Origin: JBKHYJ01 sp046565505
GTDB lineage: Bacteria; Acidobacteriota; Blastocatellia; UBA7656
Reading direction: 5' to 3'
Assembly (NCBI GenBank): GCA_046565505.1
Contig: JBKHYJ010000134.1
Location: forward strand, 1-43,593
Length of the DNA stretch: 43,593 bases
A model generated the notes under the pieces. It ran no database searches, was not told the origin of the DNA, and saw only the letters and a program-made list of their open reading frames with translations. The translations under genes were made by a program, and so were the position numbers. The first letter of the stretch is position 1, and each line of letters opens with the position of its first letter. Shown in pieces: positions 17,116 to 24,879 of this stretch.

Positions 17116-18348
17116 TTAGAGCCTACTGCGACGGTCGAGCGACTCGACCGCCAGCGAATTGAACTGCTGCCTTATCTGTTTCATGTCCGCGGCGGCGACT
17201 CTCGGGTGAACGCGGTTTGTGAGAAGCACGAAGGCCCGCCGCCTCTGCGGGTCCATCCAGACGCTCGTGCCGGTGAACCCGTTATGGCCGATCCCGGTCG
17301 GCCCGAGCGCGGGCCCCGCCGAGCAGTCTTTCGTCGCCGCCAGGATCCAACCCATCGACCTGGCCGTCTCATGGCCCGGCGTGAAATTCTCCGTGAATAA
17401 CCGCAGCCCGTCGGCCGTCACGATCTCGCTCCCATGAAAGAACTGGCAGGCGATTTTGAATACTTCGCGCGCCGTCGAAAACAATCCGGCATGCCCGGCA
17501 ACCCCGCCCAGAAAGTGAGCGTTGCCGTCATGCACCTCTCCCCATATCACATGCTTTCGCCACTCGCATATCGGCGGATCGGCGGCCGGCCGCCTTCCGG
17601 CGACGGAGGCCCCGGTGGGCGGCTCTGCGGCGGCCATGTCGTGAATACTCGAATCGGTCCCGGCCGCCAACTGCCCGCCCCCGGCCGCCCACTCTTCCGT
17701 CGCGTTCGCCTTCTCAAAAATCTGCCCGCGCTCGGTCGCCGCCGTTTCGCGCTTCAGCTCGGCCGGCGGGTTGAACATGGTCCGCTTCAATCCCAGCGGG
17801 TCGAACAACTCCCTGCGGGCCATCAGGTCCAACCGCTCCCCCGTCACGCGCTCCAGCACATAGCCCAGCAAGATGTAATTCAGGTCGCTGTAGACCAGGG
17901 GCGGCGCGGACTTAGACTCGCGCGGATCTGGCAGGGCGCGCGAAATCCGCGCGGGCACGTCCGCCGCGCTGCTCGCTTCGAGGTAGAGCGGCATCCAGTT
18001 GGGCAAACCCGACGTGTGCGTCAAAAGCTCTGTCATCGTGACGTGGCGTTTGCCCTCATCGTCGAATTCGATCAAGTAATCCGCGACCGGCGCGCGCAGG
18101 TCCAAGATTCCGCGCTCCGCGTATACGACCGTCAGCAGCGAGGTGACGAGCGGCTTCGTCAGCGACGCGAGGTCGTAAATCGTATCGACGGTCACGGGTA
18201 TGCGCTCCGGCTCGGCCACGGCCAGCCCCAGCGCGCCTTCCTCTACGATCTTGCGGTCTTCGCCGATGACGTACTGCGCGCCGGGGAACGCGCCGCGGGC
18301 GATTTGCGATTGCAGGTATCCGGCGACTGTATTTGAAGAGCTTCCCAT
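17116..18348 (-). CDS. class C beta-lactamase-like serine hydrolase
   Basis: This 410-residue protein has the three active-site motifs of the penicillin-recognising serine hydrolases. SLTK (S62-K65) supplies the nucleophile and base, YSD (in VYSDLNYILLGY) is the variant of Y-x-N common in esterase and peptidase members, and HNG (in GIGHNGFTGTSVWMDP) replaces K-T-G. The last two differ from true AmpC enzymes, so a peptidase, esterase or cell-wall role is likelier than antibiotic resistance. No signal peptide is evident at the N-terminus. It is the second gene of a minus-strand series TrmH - this gene - TonB-like - SpoIID-like, so a wall-related role is plausible but not shown. Confidence 0.88.
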   Translation of the reverse strand: MGSSSNTVAGYLQSQIARGAFPGAQYVIGEDRKIVEEGALGLAVAEPERIPVTVDTIYDLASLTKPLVTSLLTVVYAERGILDLRAPVADYLIEFDDEGKRHVTMTELLTHTSGLPNWMPLYLEASSAADVPARISRALPDPRESKSAPPLVYSDLNYILLGYVLERVTGERLDLMARRELFDPLGLKRTMFNPPAELKRETAATERGQIFEKANATEEWAAGGGQLAAGTDSSIHDMAAAEPPTGASVAGRRPAADPPICEWRKHVIWGEVHDGNAHFLGGVAGHAGLFSTAREVFKIACQFFHGSEIVTADGLRLFTENFTPGHETARSMGWILAATKDCSAGPALGPTGIGHNGFTGTSVWMDPQRRRAFVLLTNRVHPRVAAADMKQIRQQFNSLAVESLDRRSRL

Positions 18349-18378
18349 TATGTTCGACGCTTAGGGGCGACAACAAAA

Positions 18379-18384
18379 ATTATA
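18379..18384 (-). promoter_or_regulatory. possible -10 box before the serine hydrolase gene
   Basis: A perfect TATAAT on the minus strand lies 30 nt before ATG 18348, but no -35 box is seen at the right distance. The site sits in AT-rich sequence within an otherwise GC-rich gap. Confidence 0.3.
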
Positions 18385-18440
18385 ATAGCGGCCGGTGCCG
18401 TGGGGCCAGCGGGAGGCGAAGAGAATTCACGAGCGGTCGC

Positions 18441-18461
18441 GCATGCGTTTGCGGCGCATGC
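18441..18461. other. hairpin between TrmH and serine hydrolase genes
   Basis: GCATGCG and CGCATGC form a 7-bp stem with a 7-nt loop. There is no T run on either side, so it is not a standard terminator; a processing or attenuation role is possible. Confidence 0.3.
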
Positions 18462-18499
18462 CATCGACACTGAAAAGTGACGTTGGGCCTTTAGGACTG

Positions 18500-19372
18500 C
18501 TATGGCGCGCTCGTCGCCGCGCCCGCGAAAAGGAACCCGCGCTGGCGCGCCACTTCGTAAAGCAAAATCGCGGCCGCGGCTGACACGTTCAGCGATTCGA
18601 CCCCGTCTGCCATCGGTATGTAGACGAATTCGTCCGCCTCGGCCGCGGCGTCTTCACTGATCCCGCTAGCCTCCCTGCCGACGATCAACGCTATGCGGGG
18701 CGTGAAGTCCGCCTCCGTGTATACGTGCGTAGACTCGGAGCGGGCCGCGTCTTCAATCACCGGCTGCCTGCGGCCGGGCAAGGGGCGTGAGGCGACGAGT
18801 TTTATTTTGTGCTCGCGGCAGAGCTTCACGACATCCGCGCGCCGCGCGTCGCTAATTATCGGGAGCCTCAGGGCCGAGCCCATCGAGGCGCGCAGGGCCT
18901 TATGATTGAACGGGTCAACCGTGTAGCGAGTCGTTATCAGGCCGCCAGCGCCCGCGGCTTCGGCCGTGCGAATGATAGTCCCCAGGTTGCCGGGGTCCTG
19001 CAACTGGTCCGCGATGACGATAATGTCAGGGTTGCGCGCGAATAACTCTTCCAACTCGAAGTATGGGCGGCTGACGATTGCGGCGACCCCCTGAGGGCTT
19101 TCGGTGTCGGCTATCGCCTCCATCACCTGTTTTGAAACCTGCGCGCCTCGGCACGGGACGTTCCGCAGCGCGTCGAGCAGGGCGATGCCGCGATCATTGG
19201 CCTCCAGCGCGGACGTGAAAGCCACGGATTCAAAATGCGCGTTCGCCCCGAGCGCGTCTTCGATCAATCGCACGCCTTCGATGAATACGTGGTGACGTTC
19301 GCCGCCCGCGCGCACGCGGCGAAACCGTTTGACGAGCGGGTTCTGCCGGCTGGAGATTTTTTCAACTAACAT
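18500..19372 (-). CDS. SpoU/TrmH family RNA 2'-O-methyltransferase
   Basis: This 290-residue protein has the order typical of the RlmB/TrmH group. An N-terminal substrate-binding domain (ISSRQNPLVKRFRRV, then FIEGVRLIEDAL) is followed by a SPOUT knot domain with IADQLQDPGNLGTIIRTAEA, ALIVGREASGIS and VESLNVSAAAAILLYE, the three SpoU motifs that bind S-adenosylmethionine in the knot. It methylates the 2'-OH of a nucleotide in rRNA or tRNA; the exact target cannot be read. The length and N-domain favour an rRNA methyltransferase. It is transcribed divergently from modA, with 146 nt between the start codons. Confidence 0.93.
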   Translation of the reverse strand: MLVEKISSRQNPLVKRFRRVRAGGERHHVFIEGVRLIEDALGANAHFESVAFTSALEANDRGIALLDALRNVPCRGAQVSKQVMEAIADTESPQGVAAIVSRPYFELEELFARNPDIIVIADQLQDPGNLGTIIRTAEAAGAGGLITTRYTVDPFNHKALRASMGSALRLPIISDARRADVVKLCREHKIKLVASRPLPGRRQPVIEDAARSESTHVYTEADFTPRIALIVGREASGISEDAAAEADEFVYIPMADGVESLNVSAAAAILLYEVARQRGFLFAGAATSAP

Positions 19373-19466
19373 TTTTCGCCTGAGAGACTTCGGAATTCGA
19401 GTCCGCGCGCCGCGTGATTTTGCCAGCCTTCATCAGCCAAGAATATATCACAACCCGCCGGGCAAA

Positions 19467-19495
19467 TTGACAGGGCCGAGGGGCCATGATTTGAT
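19467..19495 (+). promoter_or_regulatory. putative promoter of modA
   Basis: A perfect TTGACA (19467-19472), a 17-nt spacer and TTTGAT (19490-19495) precede the ModA gene. The divergent TrmH gene has a TATATT -10-like hexamer on the minus strand at 19442-19447, so the two promoters would lie close together. Confidence 0.5.
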
Positions 19496-19518
19496 GAGCT
19501 CTCGACACGCAGACCCAA

Positions 19519-20409
19519 ATGGAAAACAGCGACATGAAAAGAAAGACTTCGCCCGAACAATGTCGGGCTTCGCACGCCGAGCCGGCCTCCGCCCCTTCGC
19601 GCGGGGCCTCACTGCCCGCGACATTGGCGCGCACGCTTCTAATGCTTGCCTTTATGCTCTCGCTCGCGGCCTGTTCTCCTCGCGAGCCCGACGACAGGCA
19701 GGCGGACCCGAAAGAGATAACCGTCGCCGCCGCCTCAGACCTCGCGCCCGCCTTTGAAGAGCTTGGCAGGGCGTTCGAGCAAGAGAGCGGCGTTAAAGTG
19801 ATCTTCATGTTCGGTTCGACCGGCAACCTGGCAAAGCAGATAGAGAACGGCGCGCCCGTAGACCTGTTCGCCGCCGCCAATATAAGCTTCGTCGAGGGGC
19901 TTGAACGCAAGGGCCTGACCGCCCCGGATACGAAGGCGCTGTACGCGCGCGGGCGAATCACCTTGTGGACTCGCTCGGACAACCCACTAGCCATCAGTCG
20001 CGTTGAAGACCTGGCGCGTCCCGATGTGAAACGTGTCGCCATAGCTAACCCCGAGCACGCGCCTTATGGGGCCGCCGCGCGCGAGGCGCTGCAATCGGCG
20101 GGGGTCTGGGACGCCGTCGAGCATAAATTAGTGTTAGGCGAAAACGTGCGCCAGGCGCTCCAGTTCGCGGAGACCGGGAACGCCGACGCCGCCATAACGG
20201 CGCTCTCTTTGAGCACGCAGAGCGGCGGCCGCTGGGTCATCGTCCCGGAGCAGTTGCACGGGCCGCTCGACCAAGCGATGGCCGTAATCAAAGGCTCGCG
20301 GGGCGAGCAAAGCGCGCGGCGGTTCGCCGACTTCATTAACAGCGACCGCGGCCGGCCCGTTATGCGCAAGTATGGTTTTATACTGCCGGGCGAAGAGCCT
20401 CTCCATTGA
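19519..20409 (+). CDS. modA: ModA-like molybdate-binding lipoprotein of an ABC transporter
   Basis: This 296-residue product has an N-terminal hydrophobic stretch ending in a lipobox (LAAC, lipid-modified C52), so it is a membrane-anchored periplasmic protein. The mature part starts ITVAAASDLAPAFEELG and has FMFGSTGNLAKQIENGAPVDLFAAA, the anion-binding segments of the molybdate/tungstate family. ModA delivers oxyanion to the ModB permease and ModC ATPase for molybdenum-cofactor synthesis. Neither modB nor modC is in the window, which is unusual; they may lie elsewhere or the protein may bind another anion. ATG 19519 gives a long pre-signal region; ATG 19534 is an alternative. Confidence 0.88.
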   Translation: MENSDMKRKTSPEQCRASHAEPASAPSRGASLPATLARTLLMLAFMLSLAACSPREPDDRQADPKEITVAAASDLAPAFEELGRAFEQESGVKVIFMFGSTGNLAKQIENGAPVDLFAAANISFVEGLERKGLTAPDTKALYARGRITLWTRSDNPLAISRVEDLARPDVKRVAIANPEHAPYGAAAREALQSAGVWDAVEHKLVLGENVRQALQFAETGNADAAITALSLSTQSGGRWVIVPEQLHGPLDQAMAVIKGSRGEQSARRFADFINSDRGRPVMRKYGFILPGEEPLH

Positions 20410-20433
20410 GCGAGCGGCGGCCGGTTGCGCAAT

Positions 20434-22470
20434 TCAACGCACGCCCGGCGCGGGGCCGCCCGGGTCCCCGCCCCCGGCCGCGGCGGTGTTGATCTGCTCT
20501 ATCGCCGTCTCAATCTGCTCGGGGCCGCCGAGCAAAACAAGGATGTCTTCGGCTTCGAGCATGTAATCGGGGCCGGGATTTATCTCCGTCTTCCCGGACC
20601 GTATGGCGGTGATTACGGTCGCGCCTGTGCGCTTCCTCAGGTCCATCTCGCCTATAGTCTTGCCGACCGCTGGCGAGCCACGGTCGATGAAGAGCGTCTC
20701 GGTCGAGGCGGTTCCGAGCGCCTCGCCTATCGCGCTCATCTCCAAGAGCGGCAAGGACGCGTCGCGCAGCATCTGATAGCCTTCGCGCCTGATCTCTTCC
20801 ACCTCGCCCTGAATCACGTTGCGCGCGATACCGTACTCCCTCAACACGCGGGAGAATATCTCTATGCTCGTCTCGAATTCTTCGGGGATGACTTGATCGG
20901 CCCCTAGCTTGTAGAGGTCCGACAGCTCCGCCATGTACCGCGTGCGAACGATTATGTGTATGTCCGGGTTCATCTCGCGGGCGAGCGCCACCGTGCGGCG
21001 GGTCGCGATGGGGTCCGACGTGGCGAGCACGATTATGCGGGCGCTCTCAAGGTTCAGGCGGTGCAGGACTTCTTTGCGCGTCGCGTCGCCGTACATTATC
21101 GGCTCGCCCTCGCGGACCGACGCCCTGCGCACGGTCTCCGCGTTCAAATCCAGTACCGCGTAAGGGATTTTGACCCTGCGCAGCACCTTGGAGAGGTTGC
21201 GCCCGTTAAGCCCGTAGCCGATGATGATGATGTGGCCTTTCAGCTTTTCCCCGCCCGGGTCGTGGCCCATCATCGTGGGCTCAAGCACGGAATCCGGCGA
21301 CATCCACGACTGCACCATGTAGCCCAGTCGCGGCGCGGCCTTAATCAGAAACGGCGTCGCTATCATCGAGGTGATGGCGGCCGCGAGAAATGTCTGGTAG
21401 TCGCTATCCGTGAGCAGCCCGCGGCCGACGCCCACCTTGGCGAGGATGAAAGAGAATTCCCCGACCTGCGCCAGCCCCACCGCGGTCATCATCGACACGC
21501 GGAGTGAATTGCCTAGCAGCCGCACGGCGAGCAGCACGACGAGCGCCTTGCCAATCAGCAGCGCCGCGACCCAGGCCATCACCACCAGCACATTCGCGGC
21601 CAGGAACCCTAGCGAGAGCAGCATCCCGATGGAGATGAAGAAGATGCTGTTAAACACGTCCCGGAACGGCAGAACGTCGGCGACGATCTGGTGGCTGTAT
21701 TCGGATTCCGACAGAACCAGCCCCGCTATGAACGCGCCCAGCGCGAGCGACAGCCCGAACTGCGCCGTCAGCCAGGACGTGCCGAGGCTGACGAGCACTA
21801 CGAAGATGACGAAGATTTCGGGGCTGCGCAGCCGGACGATGTGGTGCAGCAAAAACGGGATGACCTTCCGCGCGGTGAAGACGATGATGGCTACGGCCGC
21901 GAACGCCCCGCCTAGGGTCAGGAATATCTTCGCCGCGGATGACCCTTCCTGGCCGCTCAGCGCCGGCACGAGTAGCATCATCGGCACCACGCAAAGGTCC
22001 TGAAACAGCAGTATCCCGACGCCCGCCTTCCCGTGCGGGCTGTCGAGCTCCGCGCGGTCCATGTAGCTCTTTAGCACGATGGCCGTGCTCGAAAGCGCGA
22101 TGAGGAATCCGAAGAAGACCGCCTGCCCCAACACCCGCCCGCTCCCGTAAGCGGCGAGCGCCGTCAGCAGCGAGGTGAGCGCGACCTGAAGCCCGCCCGC
22201 CCCGAACACCATGCGCCGCATCTCCAGTATGCGGCGCAGCGAAAACTCCAGGCCTATGGTGAACAAGAGCAGCACCACGCCGATCTCTGCCAGCGCCTCG
22301 ACCGCATGCACGTCGTTGATTAACGCCAGCCCATATGGCCCGATCAGTATGCCCGTGATCATGAAGGCCACGACTACAGGCAGCCGCAGGCGGTTTGAAA
22401 TAAAAGCGATAGGTATGGAAGTCACCAGCAGTATCAGCAGGTCCTCGAATAGAGGCAGGTCGTGCGGCAT
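20434..22470 (-). CDS. Kef-type cation/proton antiporter with TrkA-N and TrkA-C domains
   Basis: This 678-residue protein belongs to the CPA2 family (YbaL/KefB/KefC-like). About residues 1-390 form a 12-segment antiporter core with ISNRLRLPVVVAFMITGILIGP near the start and a QFGLSLALGAFIAGLVLSESEY segment. A Rossmann RCK domain (about 415-535) begins IIIIGYGLNGRNLSKVLRR, a GxGxxG nucleotide-binding loop, and continues with YGDATRKEVL. A TrkA-C ligand-binding domain (about 590-665) ends the protein. Such proteins exchange potassium or sodium for protons under nucleotide control. A strong site, GGGAGG, lies before ATG 22470 inside the end of the zinc-ribbon gene only 4 nt upstream, so they are surely cotranscribed. 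Confidence 0.93.
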   Translation of the reverse strand: MPHDLPLFEDLLILLVTSIPIAFISNRLRLPVVVAFMITGILIGPYGLALINDVHAVEALAEIGVVLLLFTIGLEFSLRRILEMRRMVFGAGGLQVALTSLLTALAAYGSGRVLGQAVFFGFLIALSSTAIVLKSYMDRAELDSPHGKAGVGILLFQDLCVVPMMLLVPALSGQEGSSAAKIFLTLGGAFAAVAIIVFTARKVIPFLLHHIVRLRSPEIFVIFVVLVSLGTSWLTAQFGLSLALGAFIAGLVLSESEYSHQIVADVLPFRDVFNSIFFISIGMLLSLGFLAANVLVVMAWVAALLIGKALVVLLAVRLLGNSLRVSMMTAVGLAQVGEFSFILAKVGVGRGLLTDSDYQTFLAAAITSMIATPFLIKAAPRLGYMVQSWMSPDSVLEPTMMGHDPGGEKLKGHIIIIGYGLNGRNLSKVLRRVKIPYAVLDLNAETVRRASVREGEPIMYGDATRKEVLHRLNLESARIIVLATSDPIATRRTVALAREMNPDIHIIVRTRYMAELSDLYKLGADQVIPEEFETSIEIFSRVLREYGIARNVIQGEVEEIRREGYQMLRDASLPLLEMSAIGEALGTASTETLFIDRGSPAVGKTIGEMDLRKRTGATVITAIRSGKTEINPGPDYMLEAEDILVLLGGPEQIETAIEQINTAAAGGGDPGGPAPGVR

Positions 22471-22474
22471 GGCT

Positions 22475-22633
22475 TCACCTCCCTTTCTCTTTGAACCTGT
22501 GGCCGCAGTGCTTGCACTTATAGAATTGGCCCGGGCGCTTCAGGGCGTAGGCGTCCGCGCGCTTGCAGTGCGGGCACACCCTCATCGCGTCCTTTACCGC
22601 CTCATAGATCATCTGTGTCCAGATCGGATTCAT
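22475..22633 (-). CDS. 52-residue zinc-ribbon protein
   Basis: This short gene encodes 52 residues with two cysteine pairs: CPHC at 20-23 and CKHC at 40-43, separated by 16 residues, in the spacing of a zinc ribbon. The N-terminal 19 residues form an amphipathic helix (IWTQMIYEAVKDAM) and the C-terminus is basic (HRFKEKGR). ATG 22633 has a GGGGGAG site 6 nt upstream. The stop lies 4 nt before the Kef antiporter start, and the antiporter's ribosome site is inside this gene's last codons. Coupling to the antiporter is clear; its role (RNA or DNA binding, or an antiporter accessory factor) is not. Confidence 0.75.
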   Translation of the reverse strand: MNPIWTQMIYEAVKDAMRVCPHCKRADAYALKRPGQFYKCKHCGHRFKEKGR

Positions 22634-22648
22634 CTTCGCTCCCCCTTA

Positions 22649-22678
22649 CGCATGGGGAGCCTCAACGCTCCCCATGCG
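22649..22678 (-). other. 11-bp hairpin between membrane-peptide and zinc-ribbon genes
   Basis: CGCATGGGGAG and CTCCCCATGCG form a perfect 11-bp stem around an 8-nt loop, just upstream of the zinc-ribbon gene's ribosome site. There is no U tract, so it is more likely an RNA-processing, stability or translational control element within the operon than a terminator. Confidence 0.5.
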
Positions 22679-22703
22679 GCTGAATTATTCCCCTGCGACT
22701 TTT

Positions 22704-22847
22704 CTACCGATCGGCCGTTTCGTTATCGCGGGCTTGATTAGTCGGAAGGCCATCGTGGCCCTCCGGCTGTGACTTCGACCTGACCCATATGATAAAGCCG
22801 ATGGCTATCACGGTCATGACCAAAACTACGATGATCTCTGAGCTCAT
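22704..22847 (-). CDS. 47-residue single-pass membrane peptide
   Basis: ATG 22847 follows a strong GGAGGG site by 6 nt. The product has a short acidic N-terminus (MSSE), one hydrophobic segment (about residues 5-22, IIVVLVMTVIAIGFIIWV), a basic cluster (RSK) and a hydrophilic C-terminal tail ending at residue 47. The positive cluster after the segment suggests a periplasmic N-terminus and cytoplasmic C-terminus. It is the first gene of the unit membrane peptide - zinc ribbon - Kef antiporter. I infer a small subunit or regulator of the antiporter, in the way KdpF or similar peptides serve larger pumps. No family name is recognised. Confidence 0.68.
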   Translation of the reverse strand: MSSEIIVVLVMTVIAIGFIIWVRSKSQPEGHDGLPTNQARDNETADR

Positions 22848-23335
22848 TTCTTTCCCTCCACCCGCCTCCGAGCGGGGTTGATGCGGTTACACGTATAGCC
22901 GGTGCTGCGCGCGGCGGCGCAGCCTTAGATTCGGTCGGCGTCTGAGGTCAGCTATGCGGCGGAGGGCGGAGGGGCGCGGTCGGATGGGTGCGAGACCTGG
23001 ACGGAAGAGTGAATCGCCTCTGTATGCGCGGCGCGCGCGAACCCGCGCCCGAGCCGGGCGAGTCCAAACCAACTGCCTGGCGACACCGCCGCGACATGCG
23101 ACTGCCGCCGTTGCGCCTTGCTCTGCGCGAAAGATAGATTTTTCGCGCCGGCCGTGACGCGGTCAACTTGAGAGCAGCATGCCGAGAACCCGGCGGGGCA
23201 CGGAGCGAACGACTCGCCGGCGTCGTAGGGCGCGGGCAGCAGGCTGACGATAAGCAGGCAAACGCTCCCGAGCACGCAATTGAAAACCGTCGCGCGTCGG
23301 AGAGGGTGTTTTCTGTTTTCGCGCCTCTGCTTCAT
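22848..23335 (-). CDS. possible small exported protein, doubtful
   Basis: A minus-strand frame (ATG 23335, or GTG 23341; stop at 22952-22954) encodes about 127 residues with a hydrophobic segment (about 18-37, VFNCVLGSVCLLIVSLLPA) followed by a Cys-containing, Ala/Arg/Ser-rich tail (CPAGFSACCSQ). The hydrophobic segment after a basic N-terminus looks like a signal peptide. Against it: no ribosome site, GC-driven composition and no recognised domain. The remaining bases to 22848 are the leader of the membrane-peptide gene. I list it as possible only. Confidence 0.28.
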
Positions 23336-23341
23336 CGACAC

Positions 23342-23648
23342 AGTAATTGTAACATAAAGCGTTAATATATCTGGCCCGCATGATTGCGCGATCTAATAAT
23401 TCGGGAGCTGCCGCACATCAGCGCTCGAATCTTCAACGCCTCTGCGACCGTCACTGATCAGTCACCAAACCCTCACAAGACCGTAATGATTTAAACCTCA
23501 TCGCCCCCTAGAATACGGCTCGTCTCACGGCCTGAGGCTCCGAAGGCTTCAGGCCGATTGCGGCGGAAGCGATATTTTCACCGCGTAGATTTCAGGTCGT
23601 CGGAAATCAATTTACTTAAAGCTTTGATGAGCTAAAGGAGAAGAAGAG
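23342..23648. promoter_or_regulatory. intergenic leader region of the carbonic anhydrase gene
   Basis: It holds a 10-bp palindrome (ACTGATCAGT, 23453-23462), which could be an operator, and a 10-bp stem with one G-T pair (GGCCTGAGGC / GCTTCAGGCC, 23529-23538 with 23546-23555). No clear -35/-10 pair was found. Confidence 0.35.
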
Positions 23649-24389
23649 ATGAGAAAGTTTTTCAATTTACGGAGATCCGCGCTGCTCGCCGCCCTCTCAG
23701 TGTCGCTCATGATGCCGGGCGGCTGGGCTTCGGCAAAGGTGTCGTCGGGCACGGGGCTTGAGCAAAGCCCGATTGATATTCGCACAGAGGATTTAACATT
23801 CGTAGAGCACCTGCCACAGCTCGGCTTCAGTTATTCGACGAAAGTCAATCTGGACGTGACCAACACGGGCTCGCCTGGAGAGTTCGCCACCGTGCGAGCC
23901 GACGTGCCGGCCGGCGGCGGGGAGCTGTCCATTGAAGGGACTACTTACAAACTGCTCCAGTTCCACTGGCACACGCCCAGCGAGCACCGGCTACAGGGGC
24001 AGAGCTTCCCTATGGAGATGCACCTGGTTCACCAGGCTGCTGACGGCACGCGGGCGGTCGTAGGCATTTGGGTTACGCCCGGCAAGGAGCACAGCGAGCT
24101 GGCTAGAATTTTTGCAAATCTGCCGGCGGCATCGGGCGAACACAAAACGGTCCACCGTTTCAACCTGACCACCTTACTCCCGCAAAACCTCGAGTCGTAC
24201 CGCTACAACGGGTCGCTGACCACGCCGAATTTCGATGAGGGCGTCAGGTGGAACGTCCTGGCTAAGCCGATTGAAATGTCGCCGCAGCAGATAGCCGCCT
24301 TCAAAGCGGTCTTCCCGGAGGGCAACTCTCGTGAGGTCCAGCCGCTCAACGGGCGCACGATCCTGACCGACGTGGAATTGGATGACTGA
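23649..24389 (+). CDS. alpha-class carbonic anhydrase, exported
   Basis: This 246-residue protein has a signal peptide (cut near ASA, about residue 29) and the hallmark alpha-class segments: QSPIDI (39-44), QFHWHTPSEHRLQG with zinc ligands H106 and H108, and EMHLVH with the third ligand H125. The SLTTPNFDEGVRW part contains the Thr that orients the zinc-bound hydroxide. It interconverts carbon dioxide and bicarbonate in the periplasm or outside the cell. AAAGGAG lies about 8 nt before the ATG. The length is standard for bacterial alpha enzymes. It stands alone on the plus strand. Confidence 0.96.
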   Translation: MRKFFNLRRSALLAALSVSLMMPGGWASAKVSSGTGLEQSPIDIRTEDLTFVEHLPQLGFSYSTKVNLDVTNTGSPGEFATVRADVPAGGGELSIEGTTYKLLQFHWHTPSEHRLQGQSFPMEMHLVHQAADGTRAVVGIWVTPGKEHSELARIFANLPAASGEHKTVHRFNLTTLLPQNLESYRYNGSLTTPNFDEGVRWNVLAKPIEMSPQQIAAFKAVFPEGNSREVQPLNGRTILTDVELDD

Positions 24390-24610
24390 GGCCAGGTTAA
24401 TAACTAAGAGTTGACTCACCTCGGTATTACATTCAGCAGCTCCGGGGCATCGAATTGCGCGGCCAGGTGAGTCTACTATGTTAGTGGCCGGCATGACGGT
24501 GAGATCGGCGTAAGGCGGGCGTCGCGACCCGCGCGAGATTCTTCCCCTTCCTTCCCGCGGGCCCGCGAGCCCGCATTCAGCCCGCGTATCATCCCAACCC
24601 AATCGCATAA

Positions 24611-24650
24611 GGCGAAGGCCTGCGGCCGGCCCCGGCCGCAGGCCTTCGCC
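24611..24650. repeat. 17-bp perfect inverted repeat
   Basis: GGCGAAGGCCTGCGGCC and its exact complement are separated by 6 nt. It lies 220 nt after the carbonic anhydrase gene. No T tract follows, so it is not a typical intrinsic terminator. It could be a REP-like extragenic palindrome or an mRNA-end hairpin. The rest of the 24390-24755 gap shows no gene. Confidence 0.7.
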
Positions 24651-24755
24651 CGGCGAGGCCCGCCCGCGCTTTGAGGTTGTGCATGCCACACGCATTGTGT
24701 ATTCTTTGCCGCTGCCTCGGGCGAATGCCTCGTGCGAAGCCTCGAGTCGTGGAAC

Positions 24756-24785
24756 TTGACAAGGTAGCGCGCGCGCGTATTCTAT
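24756..24785 (+). promoter_or_regulatory. possible promoter of the APC transporter gene
   Basis: A perfect TTGACA (24756-24761) is followed by an AT-richer patch (TATTCTATCC) where several -10-like hexamers at 14-19 nt spacing compete; none is good. It lies about 95-120 nt before the start codon. Confidence 0.33.
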
Positions 24786-24879
24786 CCGTTAGAGACGCGA
24801 CCCGATCAAATCGATATGAGCCTGTCACCCACACCATCGTCATCACACGGCACTCACGAACTCCGCGCTAAAGAACGGA

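Noticed and set aside
17116..18348. Antibiotic-resistance beta-lactamase
   Set aside because: YSD and HNG replace the Y-x-N and K-T-G motifs of AmpC, and no signal peptide is evident, so a peptidase or esterase role is likelier.
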